Positions 51,578 through 60,696 of a stretch of 64,000 bases of DNA are shown one piece after another. The position numbers and the translations under genes were made by a program. The stretch comes from an uncultured Alphaproteobacteria bacterium. Lineage in GTDB: Bacteria; Pseudomonadota; Alphaproteobacteria; HIMB59; GCA-002718135. The stretch lies in contig CACJRY010000005.1 in the NCBI GenBank assembly GCA_902595855.1, positions 34,034 to 98,033 on the forward strand, given 5' to 3'. Position 1 is the first letter of the stretch; every line of letters begins with the position of its first letter. The notes under the pieces are model-generated. The model did not search any database. It had not been told where the DNA came from and worked only from the letters and a program-made list of their open reading frames with translations.

Positions 51578-52943
51578 AAAACTTTAATTTACTAGAACTA
51601 AAATAAACATCAAACTCTTTCAAAAAAATTATATCATTCTCGTTAATAAGATAAGAAATATCAGATATGCTTCCTATTAGATAAAAATTATTCTTATGCT
51701 CCTGTGCTAGTGGAGAACTAATTTGAAAATGATTAGTTACAACACTTCCTTTTTTAAAGGGCATATAAATGTTATTTGACCCATTTCTCATTTCATAAGA
51801 CATGGTTGAAAACAATATTCGATCAGCAACAACAATATCTTTTTCACCAATCTTTTTTACTATTTCGTCAACAAAAATCTCTATTCCCCTAATTCTATCA
51901 AACATTTTAAAATTAGAAGAAGTTAAAATACTAATAAATAAAAAAACACCAACCAAGCAGTTAGCAGCAAAATTAATTATAATTAAGCGATTACCTTTTT
52001 CTGCTATCAGCCTAAACATCAATATAAACAAAGAAATTAAAGCCGGAGCAGCCCAATTGGCATTGGCTCTTACAAGATAGCTTTCTACTAAAACAATGAA
52101 AATAATAGGAAAAGAAAAAATTAACAAAAGCCTGTTTTCAAAGTCTAACCGAAACGACCTAGACACATAAAGAAACGACAAAAACATAAATGGACCCAAC
52201 ATAATGATTTGTGAAATCAAAAATTTTAAAGGTTCATAAAAATTAAGGTCAATATTTTGTAAATTTGTATTATCAGCTGTGTGAGAAAGCGTTGCCCATC
52301 CGTTGTTAAGATTCCAATAAATATTAGGAAACAAAACAAGCAGTAGCATCACAATAAAAACAAAGAGACCAACAATATTTGTTTTTAAAGCTAGCCTTGT
52401 TTTATTATCAACAAAAACTAATATTAAAAAACTTAATAAAAAATAAATTGCGGCATATTTGGCCAAAAAAGCCAATCCCAACAGGCCTCCAAATAATGCA
52501 AAATTTATAAGGCTCTTGCTCGTTCTAATTTTCAAAAGGGTTGTCATTGCTAAAACCCAAAACAACAAAAGCAAAAGATCTGTTGATATTAGAAAAGAAG
52601 AAACGCTTGCGGCAGGGATTGATAAAAAACAAACAGAGCAAATAATAGAGCTATTTTTTGAAAAATTTAATTCTAAACAGAGTTTATAAAAAGCAAAAAA
52701 TATAATAAAGTAAATCAGCAAGGGGAACATTTTTAATGAAAAGAACGAATCCCCAAAAAGAAAAGTGTGCCCTGACAAGAACCAGGCAAGAAGAGGTGGT
52801 TTAGAATAATAACCTAAATCTAATTTTTGAGACCATAACCAGTATTGCGCCTCATCACCATATAATGAAAAACTTGTATAAAAAGCGGCAACAATTTTCA
52901 GAACAATAAGTGCAACAATTGAATGAACAAAAATCTTATGCAT
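51558..52943 (-). CDS. GT39/ArnT-like membrane glycosyltransferase
   Basis: 461 residues with about ten hydrophobic segments. YGDEAQYWLWSQKLDLGYYSKPPLLAWFL near the N-terminus carries the conserved acidic residue of the first periplasmic loop (DEAxYW) that binds the polyprenyl-phosphate sugar in GT39/PMT enzymes. It should transfer a lipid-linked sugar to lipid A, a glycan or protein on the periplasmic side. The upstream gene, on the same strand, is a double PAP2 phosphatase that overlaps it by 8 nt, so the two may serve one lipid-modification pathway. Confidence 0.8.
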   Translation of the reverse strand: MHKIFVHSIVALIVLKIVAAFYTSFSLYGDEAQYWLWSQKLDLGYYSKPPLLAWFLSGHTFLFGDSFFSLKMFPLLIYFIIFFAFYKLCLELNFSKNSSIICSVCFLSIPAASVSSFLISTDLLLLLFWVLAMTTLLKIRTSKSLINFALFGGLLGLAFLAKYAAIYFLLSFLILVFVDNKTRLALKTNIVGLFVFIVMLLLVLFPNIYWNLNNGWATLSHTADNTNLQNIDLNFYEPLKFLISQIIMLGPFMFLSFLYVSRSFRLDFENRLLLIFSFPIIFIVLVESYLVRANANWAAPALISLFILMFRLIAEKGNRLIIINFAANCLVGVFLFISILTSSNFKMFDRIRGIEIFVDEIVKKIGEKDIVVADRILFSTMSYEMRNGSNNIYMPFKKGSVVTNHFQISSPLAQEHKNNFYLIGSISDISYLINENDIIFLKEFDVYFSSSKLKFYEVVFK

Positions 52944-54264
52944 TCGAAATTTTTTTATATATCAAGAAAGAAGCAAAAATTGATGCTGTTACAACAATTT
53001 GTGAAAAAATAATGTCACTAAAAAAATGTCCCCCCGCTACAATTCTCACAAGCCCAAGACACAGGCCGCAGATGACAGACAGGTGAACATAAATAATTTT
53101 TTTTGTAATAAAATAAAATAGTATTAAGGCAAAACCAACCGAAGCATCTCCAGAAACAAAAGAACAATTTGAAATACAACCACCTCCAAATTTATACCAA
53201 GGAGAAAAAACATCATTACCACCAAACTGCAAAATATCGTTAGGCCTCGTTCTTCCCCACATATTTTTTAATAAAATATTAACAACCAAACCCAATGTTA
53301 TTATCCCGGCCAAAAAAACAAACAGTAATTCCTTTATCAAAAATCTATGCCCAAAATATAACTGATTTATTGGAAAAAAATATGTAATTGTTGGGAAAAT
53401 AAACAAATACACAACCAAAAAAGGCAAGAAGATATCTCTAAAGATAATTGAAAGGGCATCATAACTTTGAAGAAAGAATTGGCTCTTTCCATAATAAAAA
53501 AAACTACTAAAAAAAATATCTAAGTCGTGCCCAACCGTAATAAGTATACCCGCTAATAAAAAAACAATATTAGTTTTGAAAAACAAAGAAGGGTTTTTTA
53601 TTTCAAACTCTTTAACTGAGATATTGGGAAGGCTTGATTCAAAGATTGATAAAACAACTTTGTATAAAATTAAAGCTAACAAACCTCCCGCAATAACGTC
53701 TGTCACAAAGTGAGCTCCCACAACAACCCTGCTTAGAGCAACCACAAAACCAAAAAACAAAAAAAACATTCTAAGACGAGGAACTAATGAGCACATTACT
53801 AAAGCCACAGCAAAAATAGTTGAAGAATGACCAGATGGGAAAGAGTGAAAAGAAGCGTCAGTAGAAAAAAAATTAAAATCAAACCCCTTTTCAAAATCAG
53901 CATGATTAGGTCTTGGCCTCCCAATAACATGTTTTAAGGCTTGAGTTATAATTCCAACTAAAGACAAATAAACAAAACTAAAAATACTGAAATTTCTTAA
54001 AATGAAATAGTGCTTAAGGGATGTTATTTTTAAAAATTTTCCTACAAAAGAAAATATTAAAATTAATACAATTATCAAGAAATACCACAAAGAGTCTCCA
54101 AGTTCTGTTACTCTAATAAAAAAACCTTTAAGGTAGCTAGTGCTAACCCCATAGTTTAAGTTGTAAAAATAATTATAAATTGAAAGATCGACTTTGTAAG
54201 ACAATAGTGCGTTAGCTAATAAAACTATCAAAATTATTAGCTCTATTTGTATTTTTTTAATCAC
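52936..54264 (-). CDS. Membrane protein with two PAP2 phosphatase domains
   Basis: 442 residues, about twice the size of a single PAP2 enzyme. The first domain has KHVIGRPRP, FPSGHSS and SRVVVGAHFVTDV, the full KxxxxxxRP / PSGH / SRxxxxxHxxxD triad. The second has KNMWGRTRP, CSFVSGDAS and VRIVAGGHFFSDI; its middle motif has Asp where the classical His stands, as in some LpxE-like groups. Both halves contain several membrane helices. It probably dephosphorylates undecaprenyl diphosphate, lipid A or phosphatidate in the periplasm. Confidence 0.8.
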   Translation of the reverse strand: MIKKIQIELIILIVLLANALLSYKVDLSIYNYFYNLNYGVSTSYLKGFFIRVTELGDSLWYFLIIVLILIFSFVGKFLKITSLKHYFILRNFSIFSFVYLSLVGIITQALKHVIGRPRPNHADFEKGFDFNFFSTDASFHSFPSGHSSTIFAVALVMCSLVPRLRMFFLFFGFVVALSRVVVGAHFVTDVIAGGLLALILYKVVLSIFESSLPNISVKEFEIKNPSLFFKTNIVFLLAGILITVGHDLDIFFSSFFYYGKSQFFLQSYDALSIIFRDIFLPFLVVYLFIFPTITYFFPINQLYFGHRFLIKELLFVFLAGIITLGLVVNILLKNMWGRTRPNDILQFGGNDVFSPWYKFGGGCISNCSFVSGDASVGFALILFYFITKKIIYVHLSVICGLCLGLVRIVAGGHFFSDIIFSQIVVTASIFASFLIYKKISNA

Positions 54265-54302
54265 AAATAACCGTTAGGTAAGGATGGGATTAAAATCAAT
54301 AT

Positions 54303-55616
54303 TTATAATATAAATTTAGAGAGATCTTGGCTTTTAATTAAATCAACAAGATTTGTTTCAACAAACTTCTTGTCTATAATTATCTTTGTTGGACCTATAT
54401 CAGAAGCATTAAAGCTTACTTCCTCTAAAAGCTTTTCCATTATCGTATGCAGCCTTCTTGCGCCTATATTTTCAACATTTTGATTAATTTCTGTGGCCAA
54501 AGAAGCAATTGAGTCAATACCACTTTTATCAAACTCTAAACCAACCTTTTCTGTACCAAGAAGACCAACATACTGTTTAATAAGACTGTTCTGAGTTTCT
54601 GTTAAAATAAGTTTAAAATCATTTTTAGACAAACTCTCTAGCTCAACACGAATTGGAAGCCTTCCTTGTAGCTCTGGAAGCATATCAGACGGCTTGGAAA
54701 GGTGAAAAGCTCCTGATGCGATAAACAAAACGTAGTCAGTTTTCACTACACCGTGTTTTGTTGAAACCGCTGTTCCTTCAATAAGTGGTAGCAAATCTCT
54801 TTGAACCCCCTCTCTTGAAACATCAGCTCCAGATCTTTCGCTTCTAGAGGTTATTTTATCTATTTCATCAATAAATACTATGCCGTTTTGCTCGACATCA
54901 TTAAGGGCTCGAGCAGTTATTTTATCTTGGTCTAGCAGCTTGTCAGTTTCTTCTTGTAGCAAGTAGGCATGAGACTCTTTGACTTTCATCTTTTTCATCT
55001 TTTTTTGCTTTCCAAAATTTTTTCCAAACACATCGCCTAAGCTTATCATACCCATTTGCGAACCAGGCATCCCAGGAATATCCATTGTTGGAAGGCTCAT
55101 CGTGGGGTTTGCTGAAACCGGTATTTCAACTTCTTTATCATTTAGTTCACCAGATCTAAGTTTTTGTCTAAAGTTTTCTCTTGTAGACGGGCTTGATGTT
55201 GTTGAAACTAAGATGTCTAGAATTTTTTCTTCAGCGTTTTTTTCTGCATTTGCTTTTACTTCCTGACCCATTTTCTCTTTAGTTTTATTAATACTAATTT
55301 CAACAAGGTCTCTAACAATTTGCTCTACATCTCTTCCTACGTAACCAACTTCAGTAAATTTGGTAGCCTCAACTTTAATGAAAGGCGCATCTGCCAACTT
55401 TGCTAAACGTCTAGATATTTCTGTTTTCCCACACCCCGTCGGCCCAACCATGAGGATATTCTTTGGAACTATTTCATCTCTTAGATCTTTATCTAATTGT
55501 TTTCGTCTCCACCTGTTTCGAAGAGCTACTGCAACCGCACGTTTAGCATTTTTTTGTCCGATTATAAATTTATCAAGCTCTGAAACTGTTTCTCTTGGGC
55601 TGAAGCTTGATTCCAT
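54303..55616 (-). CDS. hslU: HslU ATPase subunit of the HslVU protease
   Basis: 437 residues. [33 protein letters not shown] starts the chain; [22 protein letters not shown] is Walker [12 protein letters not shown]alker [13 protein letters not shown] and the C-terminal [15 protein letters not shown] follow. The I-domain (about 110-240) contains a Met/Pro-rich insert ([16 protein letters not shown]). It unfolds substrates for HslV. Its ATG shares one base with the hslV stop (TAATG). Confidence 0.97.
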   Translation of the reverse strand: MESSFSPRETVSELDKFIIGQKNAKRAVAVALRNRWRRKQLDKDLRDEIVPKNILMVGPTGCGKTEISRRLAKLADAPFIKVEATKFTEVGYVGRDVEQIVRDLVEISINKTKEKMGQEVKANAEKNAEEKILDILVSTTSSPSTRENFRQKLRSGELNDKEVEIPVSANPTMSLPTMDIPGMPGSQMGMISLGDVFGKNFGKQKKMKKMKVKESHAYLLQEETDKLLDQDKITARALNDVEQNGIVFIDEIDKITSRSERSGADVSREGVQRDLLPLIEGTAVSTKHGVVKTDYVLFIASGAFHLSKPSDMLPELQGRLPIRVELESLSKNDFKLILTETQNSLIKQYVGLLGTEKVGLEFDKSGIDSIASLATEINQNVENIGARRLHTIMEKLLEEVSFNASDIGPTKIIIDKKFVETNLVDLIKSQDLSKFIL

Positions 55617-56152
55617 TACAATTCTATCTTTTCTGAAATAATATTATGATTAGTATAAATACAAATATCAGCAGCAATATTTAGAGATTCGATAGCAATT
55701 TCTTCTGCGTTCATTTTTGTATTTTTGATAAGTGCCTTTGCGGCACTATTAGCATAAGGCCCTCCTGACCCAATAGCCAATATTCCATCATCAGATTCAA
55801 TTACATCTCCAGTCCCAGAGAGTAGCAGGCTGACGTCTTTGTCAGCAACGATCATCATCGCCTCAAGCCTTCTAAGGTACCTGTCGGTTCTCCAATCTTT
55901 GGCCAACTCAACACAAGCTCTTTTAAGTTGATTTTTATACTGATCAAGTTTTGCTTCCAATCTTTCGAATAAAGCAAAAGCATCAGCAGTTGAACCAGCA
56001 AAACCGGAAATAACTGAATTATCCTGCCCCAACCTTCTTATTTTTTTAACATTAGCCTTCATAACGGTGTTGCCAAAACTTGCTTGGCCATCACCAGCTA
56101 TAACCACAAGATCGCCTTTTCTAATCCCAATAATTGTTGTTGATTTTATCAT
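55616..56152 (-). CDS. hslV: HslV peptidase subunit of the HslVU protease
   Basis: 178 residues. The catalytic Thr follows a short leader: [32 protein letters not shown], with TTI as the presumed mature N-terminus after removal of about four residues. Leaders longer than Met are common in alphaproteobacteria. [14 protein letters not shown] is the second conserved block. A sigma-32-like promoter lies 20 bp upstream, fitting heat-shock control. Confidence 0.96.
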   Translation of the reverse strand: MIKSTTIIGIRKGDLVVIAGDGQASFGNTVMKANVKKIRRLGQDNSVISGFAGSTADAFALFERLEAKLDQYKNQLKRACVELAKDWRTDRYLRRLEAMMIVADKDVSLLLSGTGDVIESDDGILAIGSGGPYANSAAKALIKNTKMNAEEIAIESLNIAADICIYTNHNIISEKIEL

Positions 56153-56171
56153 TTTGTTATTTTCTAGGAAT

Positions 56172-56200
56172 AAAATGGCTACTTAATTATTTTAATCAAG
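56172..56200 (-). promoter_or_regulatory. Candidate heat-shock (RpoH) promoter of hslVU
   Basis: On the minus strand CTTGATT is followed after 13 bases by AGCCATTTT, close to the sigma-32 consensus CTTGAAA-N13/14-CCCCATNT. It ends 20 bp before the hslV ATG, which leaves a short leader. hslVU is a sigma-32 target in most proteobacteria. The match has a few mismatches in each half, so it is a candidate only. The 94-bp gap also has to hold the hisB promoter. Confidence 0.4.
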
Positions 56201-56246
56201 TGATTTACCTAGAATATTTTATATATCACTGATATTAGGCCAAATT

Positions 56247-56834
56247 ATGAGAACCGCATCAGTACAAAGAAATACAAAAGAGACCAAAATAGCGTGTAAA
56301 ATAAATGTTGATGGAACAGGGACATCAAAAATTACTTCTGGAATAGGTTTTTTTGATCACATGCTTGAAATTTTCTCTCATCATAGCCTAATAGATATTG
56401 AGCTTATTGTAGATGGTGACACTCATGTTGATTTTCATCACACTGTTGAAGATACCGCTTATGCGCTTTCTGAATCTATCAACAAAGCCATAGGAGACAA
56501 AAAAGGAATAAATAGATATGGTTTTTTTTATGTAACCATGGATGAAAGCCTATCTCGCACAGTAATTGATTTTTCCGGAAGGCCGGAGCTTGTATGGAAG
56601 GTTGAGCTAGGCTTGGAGAAAATTGGAGAAATGGACACCGAGCTTTTTAAAGAGTTTTTTAAAGCATTTACAAATAATTCAAAATGCAATCTCCATATTG
56701 AAAATTTTTATGGAACCAACAATCATCACATAATAGAGTCATGCTTTAAGTCATTTGCAAGAAGTGTTAGAGCTGCGCTAACAATTGACGAGAGAACAAA
56801 GAGCATAATCCCATCATCTAAGGGCGTACTATAG
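56247..56834 (+). CDS. hisB: Imidazoleglycerol-phosphate dehydratase HisB
   Basis: 195 residues, the monofunctional form without the phosphatase domain. Metal-binding His clusters are GFFDHMLEIFSHHSLIDI, DTHVDFHHTVEDTAYAL and GTNNHHIIESCFKSFARS; the start MRTASVQRNTKET is typical of the family in alphaproteobacteria. It heads the his operon opposite hslV. Confidence 0.97.
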   Translation: MRTASVQRNTKETKIACKINVDGTGTSKITSGIGFFDHMLEIFSHHSLIDIELIVDGDTHVDFHHTVEDTAYALSESINKAIGDKKGINRYGFFYVTMDESLSRTVIDFSGRPELVWKVELGLEKIGEMDTELFKEFFKAFTNNSKCNLHIENFYGTNNHHIIESCFKSFARSVRAALTIDERTKSIIPSSKGVL

Positions 56835-56838
56835 CTAA

Positions 56839-57468
56839 ATGAAAAAAAAAATTACCATAGTTGACTATGGTTCTGGCAATTTGTTGTCTGCTCAACAGTC
56901 ATTTATTAAAGCATCAAACTTATCTAATATTGACGCTGAAATTCAAATATCAAACGATCCAACAAAACTAGATAATTCTACCCATGTAGTTTTACCAGGA
57001 CAAGGAGCTTTTAAAACTTGCATGGAAGGAATAAAAAAAATTCCAGGCATGCAAGATAGGTTGTGTGAATTTGTAAAAATAAAACAAAGGCCTTTTTTTG
57101 GTATTTGTGTTGGAATGCAGCTTTTTGCTGATAATAGTGAGGAAAACGGCAATCACCAAGGTTTTGGTTGGATTGGGGGGACGATAAAAAAATTACCAAG
57201 CTTAGAGACTAAACTGCCCCATATGGGTTGGAATAATATAAAAGTTGTAAATGCAAACTCTCCCATAAAACCTGAAGAAAATGATTATTATTTTGTACAC
57301 AGCTATTTTTTTGATTGTGCTAATAGAGAAAATGTTGTTGCAGAAACAAAATATGGAATAAATTTTCCTTCAATTGTAAACAAAGAGAATGTATATGGCT
57401 GTCAATTTCATCCTGAGAAAAGCTCTGCTCAAGGACTGAACATAATAAAAAATTTTATAAATTTATGA
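56839..57468 (+). CDS. hisH: Imidazole glycerol phosphate synthase subunit HisH
   Basis: 209 residues. The class I amidotransferase triad is visible: Cys in FFGICVGMQLFADNS, His and Glu in GCQFHPEKSSAQG. IVDYGSGNLLSAQQSF starts the chain and GWNNIK precedes the late loop. It makes ammonia for HisF. It follows hisB by 4 bp and overlaps the acetyltransferase gene by 4 nt. Confidence 0.97.
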   Translation: MKKKITIVDYGSGNLLSAQQSFIKASNLSNIDAEIQISNDPTKLDNSTHVVLPGQGAFKTCMEGIKKIPGMQDRLCEFVKIKQRPFFGICVGMQLFADNSEENGNHQGFGWIGGTIKKLPSLETKLPHMGWNNIKVVNANSPIKPEENDYYFVHSYFFDCANRENVVAETKYGINFPSIVNKENVYGCQFHPEKSSAQGLNIIKNFINL

Positions 57469-58001
57469 ATGTGTTGGCAAAAGAACAAACAAAAATTAGC
57501 GTAGACGACCTCAAGTATATATCAAATACAGATCTGGCCGATCTTTGTTATAATACTGAACAGGCAATTAAAGCAGGTGGAGGATTTGGATGGATTTCTG
57601 TTCCCCCTAGAGAGGCTCTAAAAAAATATTGGAATGGCATGCTATTAGTTAACACCAACAAGCTTATTGTTGGAAGACTCAATGGTGACATCGCAGGCTC
57701 AATGCAACTTTCTTTCTATCCCTCTAACAACGAAGCGCAAAAAAAAATTTCTAGAATTCAGTCTCATTTTGTAGCTCCGTGGGCAAGAGGTTATGGATTG
57801 GCAAAAGCTATGATTGATTATGCAATTGTTAAATCAAAGGAAAACAGCAAGAACAGTATTCAGCTCGATATAAGAGAAACACAGACAGCAGCCATTAAAC
57901 TTTTTGAAAGTAAAGGATTTGTTAAATGGGGAGAAAATCCTGTATATGCTTATGTTAATGGAAATCCTATTAAAGGTTGCTACTATTATAAAAATATATA
58001 G
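57465..58001 (+). CDS. GNAT-family N-acetyltransferase in the his operon
   Basis: 178 residues. SHFVAPWARGYGLAKAMIDYAIVKSKE contains the acetyl-CoA-binding R-G-x-G-L/A motif, and LDIRETQTAAIKLFESKGF is the late strand and helix. Upstream GDIAGSMQLSF is strand 4. Coupled to hisH (ATGA) and to hisA (TAGTG). A GNAT gene at this place occurs in related his clusters, but its substrate and any tie to histidine synthesis are unknown. Confidence 0.85.
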   Translation: MNVLAKEQTKISVDDLKYISNTDLADLCYNTEQAIKAGGGFGWISVPPREALKKYWNGMLLVNTNKLIVGRLNGDIAGSMQLSFYPSNNEAQKKISRIQSHFVAPWARGYGLAKAMIDYAIVKSKENSKNSIQLDIRETQTAAIKLFESKGFVKWGENPVYAYVNGNPIKGCYYYKNI

Positions 58002-58732
58002 TGAAAATATTTCCAGCAATTGATTTAAAAAATAACAAATGTGTTAGACTTACTAAAGGTAAGGATGAAACAAGCCAAGTTTTTAATGAAAGCCCATTAG
58101 ACCAAGCAAAATTTTTCGAAGACCAGGGTTGCTCCAGGCTGCATTTGGTAGATTTAGACGCTGCTTTTGGAAGAAAGGATATAAACTCAAACACAATTCT
58201 AAAAATTAGGGAATGCATTTCAATCCCTATTCAACTTGGTGGCGGAATTAGGGATAAGCAAATTGCTAAACAGTATTTTGAATTAGGAATAAACTATTTA
58301 ATTATAGGTTCGTACGCAGTAAAAAACGTAGAACAAGTTATTATGCTCGCTGAGTCTTATAAAGACAGAATTTATGTTGCGCTTGATGTTTTGGGTGAAA
58401 ATATTATGATGAATGGCTGGGGTGATAAAAGTTTTTTTACACCTGCTAAAATATTTCAAAAATATGACGAAACTAGTATCAGAGGATATGTTTTGACTGA
58501 TATTGAAAACGATGGAATGTTGTCTGGTTTAAATTTTGATATGATTTCATCAAACCTTAGGCTGTCCTCAAAAAAATTTATTGTTGGCGGAGGGTTAAAA
58601 GACATAGAAGATATTAGAGGGTTAAAAAAAATATACACTCCACAATTAGAAGGCATAATAGCCGGCAAAGCATACTATACAGGGGGTATTAACTTAAAAG
58701 AGGCAGATCAATTATTGGGTTTAAATGCTTAA
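58001..58732 (+). CDS. hisA: ProFAR isomerase HisA
   Basis: 243 residues from GTG at 58001. The (beta/alpha)8 barrel shows [18 protein letters not shown] with the catalytic Asp, [45 protein letters not shown] with the second Asp, and [13 protein letters not shown]. It isomerises ProFAR to PRFAR. The stop overlaps the hisF start by 8 nt. Confidence 0.96.
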   Translation: MKIFPAIDLKNNKCVRLTKGKDETSQVFNESPLDQAKFFEDQGCSRLHLVDLDAAFGRKDINSNTILKIRECISIPIQLGGGIRDKQIAKQYFELGINYLIIGSYAVKNVEQVIMLAESYKDRIYVALDVLGENIMMNGWGDKSFFTPAKIFQKYDETSIRGYVLTDIENDGMLSGLNFDMISSNLRLSSKKFIVGGGLKDIEDIRGLKKIYTPQLEGIIAGKAYYTGGINLKEADQLLGLNA

Positions 58733-59480
58733 AAAAAGAATTATTCCCTGCCTAGATGTTAAGGACGGCCGCGTTGTAAAAGGTATAAATTTTATTGATC
58801 TTGTGGACGCTGGTGATCCTGTTGAGCAGGCAAAATTTTATTCTGAGAATGGGGCAGACGAAATTTGTTTTTTAGACATAAGCGCATCTCTTGAAGAGAG
58901 AGACACAATGCTTAGTGTATTAAAAAAAACTGCCCAGGAAGTTTTCATCCCTCTGACCGTGGGTGGTGGAATAAAATCAATTAAAAACATAAAAGACTCC
59001 CTTATGGCTGGAGCTGATAAGGTTTCTATAAATTCTGCAGCCATTAAAAATCCAGAAATAATTAAAAATGCCTCAGAACACTTTGGAAGCCAATGTATAG
59101 TTGTGGCGATTGATGTGAAAAAAACCGGCTCTTCTTGGATGGTTCATTCCCATGGAGGAACTATTAACACTAATATCGAAGCATTTAGCTGGTTAGAAAA
59201 AGTTCAAAACTTAGGTGCAGGAGAAATATTGTTAACATCAATGGACAGGGATGGAACAAAGATTGGTTTTGATTTAGATCTATTAAGAGAATCTAGTAAA
59301 ATTCTTGATATTCCTCTTATCGCAAGCGGTGGGGTTGGGAAAATAGATCATTTTTTTGAAGGTGCTCATATAGGTCAAGCAGACGCCTTGCTTGCCGCCT
59401 CGGTATTTCATTTTAATGAAATTAGTATAATGCAAGTAAAAGAATTTTTAAAAAAAAATAATATTGAAGTGAGATTGTAG
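58725..59480 (+). CDS. hisF: Imidazole glycerol phosphate synthase subunit HisF
   Basis: 251 residues. [19 protein letters not shown] (catalytic Asp), [49 protein letters not shown] (second Asp) and [14 protein letters not shown] define the cyclase barrel. It makes IGP and AICAR from PRFAR with ammonia from HisH. AICAR made here feeds back to PurH. It abuts hisE. Confidence 0.97.
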   Translation: MLKKRIIPCLDVKDGRVVKGINFIDLVDAGDPVEQAKFYSENGADEICFLDISASLEERDTMLSVLKKTAQEVFIPLTVGGGIKSIKNIKDSLMAGADKVSINSAAIKNPEIIKNASEHFGSQCIVVAIDVKKTGSSWMVHSHGGTINTNIEAFSWLEKVQNLGAGEILLTSMDRDGTKIGFDLDLLRESSKILDIPLIASGGVGKIDHFFEGAHIGQADALLAASVFHFNEISIMQVKEFLKKNNIEVRL

Positions 59481-59768
59481 ATGCAAAATTTTTTTTCGGA
59501 CTTATACAAAACAATTGAACTAAGAAAGAAATCAAAACACAAAAATTCTTACACAAAACAATTATTTAAACAGGGAGTAAAAAAAATAGCTCAAAAATTT
59601 GGTGAGGAAAGCTCGGAGCTTATAATTGATTTTTTAAAAGGCTCAAAAAAAAGAACAACCGAAGAGGCGGTTGACGTCATCTATCATTTGTTTGTTTTAT
59701 TATCTTCAAAAAAAATTAAGTTTAGCGACCTAGAAAAAGAAATAAAGAAAAGAAAAAATGTACGATAA
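59481..59768 (+). CDS. hisE: Phosphoribosyl-ATP pyrophosphatase HisE
   Basis: 95 residues, the normal single-domain length. QKFGEESSELIIDFLKG and EEAVDVIYHLFVLLSSKKI hold the acidic EExxE and E/D metal ligands of the all-alpha MazG-like fold. It hydrolyses PR-ATP in step 2 of histidine synthesis. Its ATG follows the hisF stop directly. hisI is not fused to it. Confidence 0.92.
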   Translation: MQNFFSDLYKTIELRKKSKHKNSYTKQLFKQGVKKIAQKFGEESSELIIDFLKGSKKRTTEEAVDVIYHLFVLLSSKKIKFSDLEKEIKKRKNVR

Positions 59769-60111
59769 CAATAATATTTTTGCTAAAATTATTGCTGGAA
59801 AAATTCCGTGTAAAAAAATTTATGAGGATGAGCACGTCTTATTTTTTGAAGATATTAACCCTGTTTCAAAAATTCATATACTTGGAATACCTAAATTAAA
59901 ATGTGTTAACTTTTCTGATTTTGTTGCCAATAATAATGAAAAAACTATCTCAAATTTTTTTAAAAAAATAAATATGGTAATCGAAAGCCTGGGAATTAAA
60001 GAGTCGGGCTATAGAGTTATTTCTAATTCTGGGATAGATGGAGGGCAAGAGGTACCACATTTTCATGTTCACATACTAGGAGGTGAAAAAATAGGTTCCA
60101 AAATCAGATAA
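59758..60111 (+). CDS. HIT-family (histidine triad) nucleotide hydrolase
   Basis: 117 residues. IFAKIIAGKIPCKKIYEDE starts the chain, and the catalytic triad is PHFHVHILGG near the C-terminus. HinT-type enzymes cleave AMP-lysine and similar nucleoside phosphoramidates in the cytosol. It overlaps hisE by 11 nt and closes the histidine operon. It meets the convergent BON lipoprotein end to end. Confidence 0.93.
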   Translation: MYDNNNIFAKIIAGKIPCKKIYEDEHVLFFEDINPVSKIHILGIPKLKCVNFSDFVANNNEKTISNFFKKINMVIESLGIKESGYRVISNSGIDGGQEVPHFHVHILGGEKIGSKIR

Positions 60112-60696
60112 CTAGCCTTCTTTTATTATTACATAATTTACTATTTCTTTAACGCCCTTAATAGTTTTAACAGCCTCTATTAAGTCTTCAAGCTGTTTAG
60201 GTCTAGATGTTATTCCGGCTATATATACTTTGCCTTGTATTGTCTCAAAATTATAAGCGACAACTCTAAGCCCCACTGTTTTTGCGGCCAGGGCCTTTGC
60301 TTGAGTATTTATCCATAAATCATTTGCATATTCCTTTAATGTTGCCCTGTTTCCTATTTGTATTTCGTTTATTACTTCTTGAACTCCCTCAACTTCCCAA
60401 ACTTTTCTTATGGCGTCTATTCTTATTTCTTGATTATCTACCAGTCCTGTAACCAAAACTCTCCCATTAAGTACTGTTGTGCTTAAATCCACAAACAAAT
60501 TATCTTGAGAGTTTATAAATTTTGCAGTTATGTTAACTTTAATAGTAGCGTCATCTATTACAGAGCCCATACTGCGGTCACCTTCTGCAATAACCATTGC
60601 GCTTCCACCCCCAGTTGCTAAGATGCCGCTTGGACTACAAGCGTGAAGAAACACAAACACTAAAACATAAATGATAAAATTACTTACTATTTTCAT
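60112..60696 (-). CDS. BON-domain outer-membrane lipoprotein
   Basis: 194 residues. A lipoprotein signal ends in VFLHAC (Cys at about residue 20). Two BON domains follow: DDATIKVNITAKFINSQ through LVTGLVDNQEIRIDAI with VEGVQEVINEIQIG, then TVGLRVVAYNFETIQGKVYIAGITSRPKQL with IKGVKEIVNYVII. DolP-type proteins of this build bind anionic lipids at the division site and keep the outer membrane intact. Its start overlaps rsmI by 17 nt. Confidence 0.85.
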   Translation of the reverse strand: MKIVSNFIIYVLVFVFLHACSPSGILATGGGSAMVIAEGDRSMGSVIDDATIKVNITAKFINSQDNLFVDLSTTVLNGRVLVTGLVDNQEIRIDAIRKVWEVEGVQEVINEIQIGNRATLKEYANDLWINTQAKALAAKTVGLRVVAYNFETIQGKVYIAGITSRPKQLEDLIEAVKTIKGVKEIVNYVIIKEG

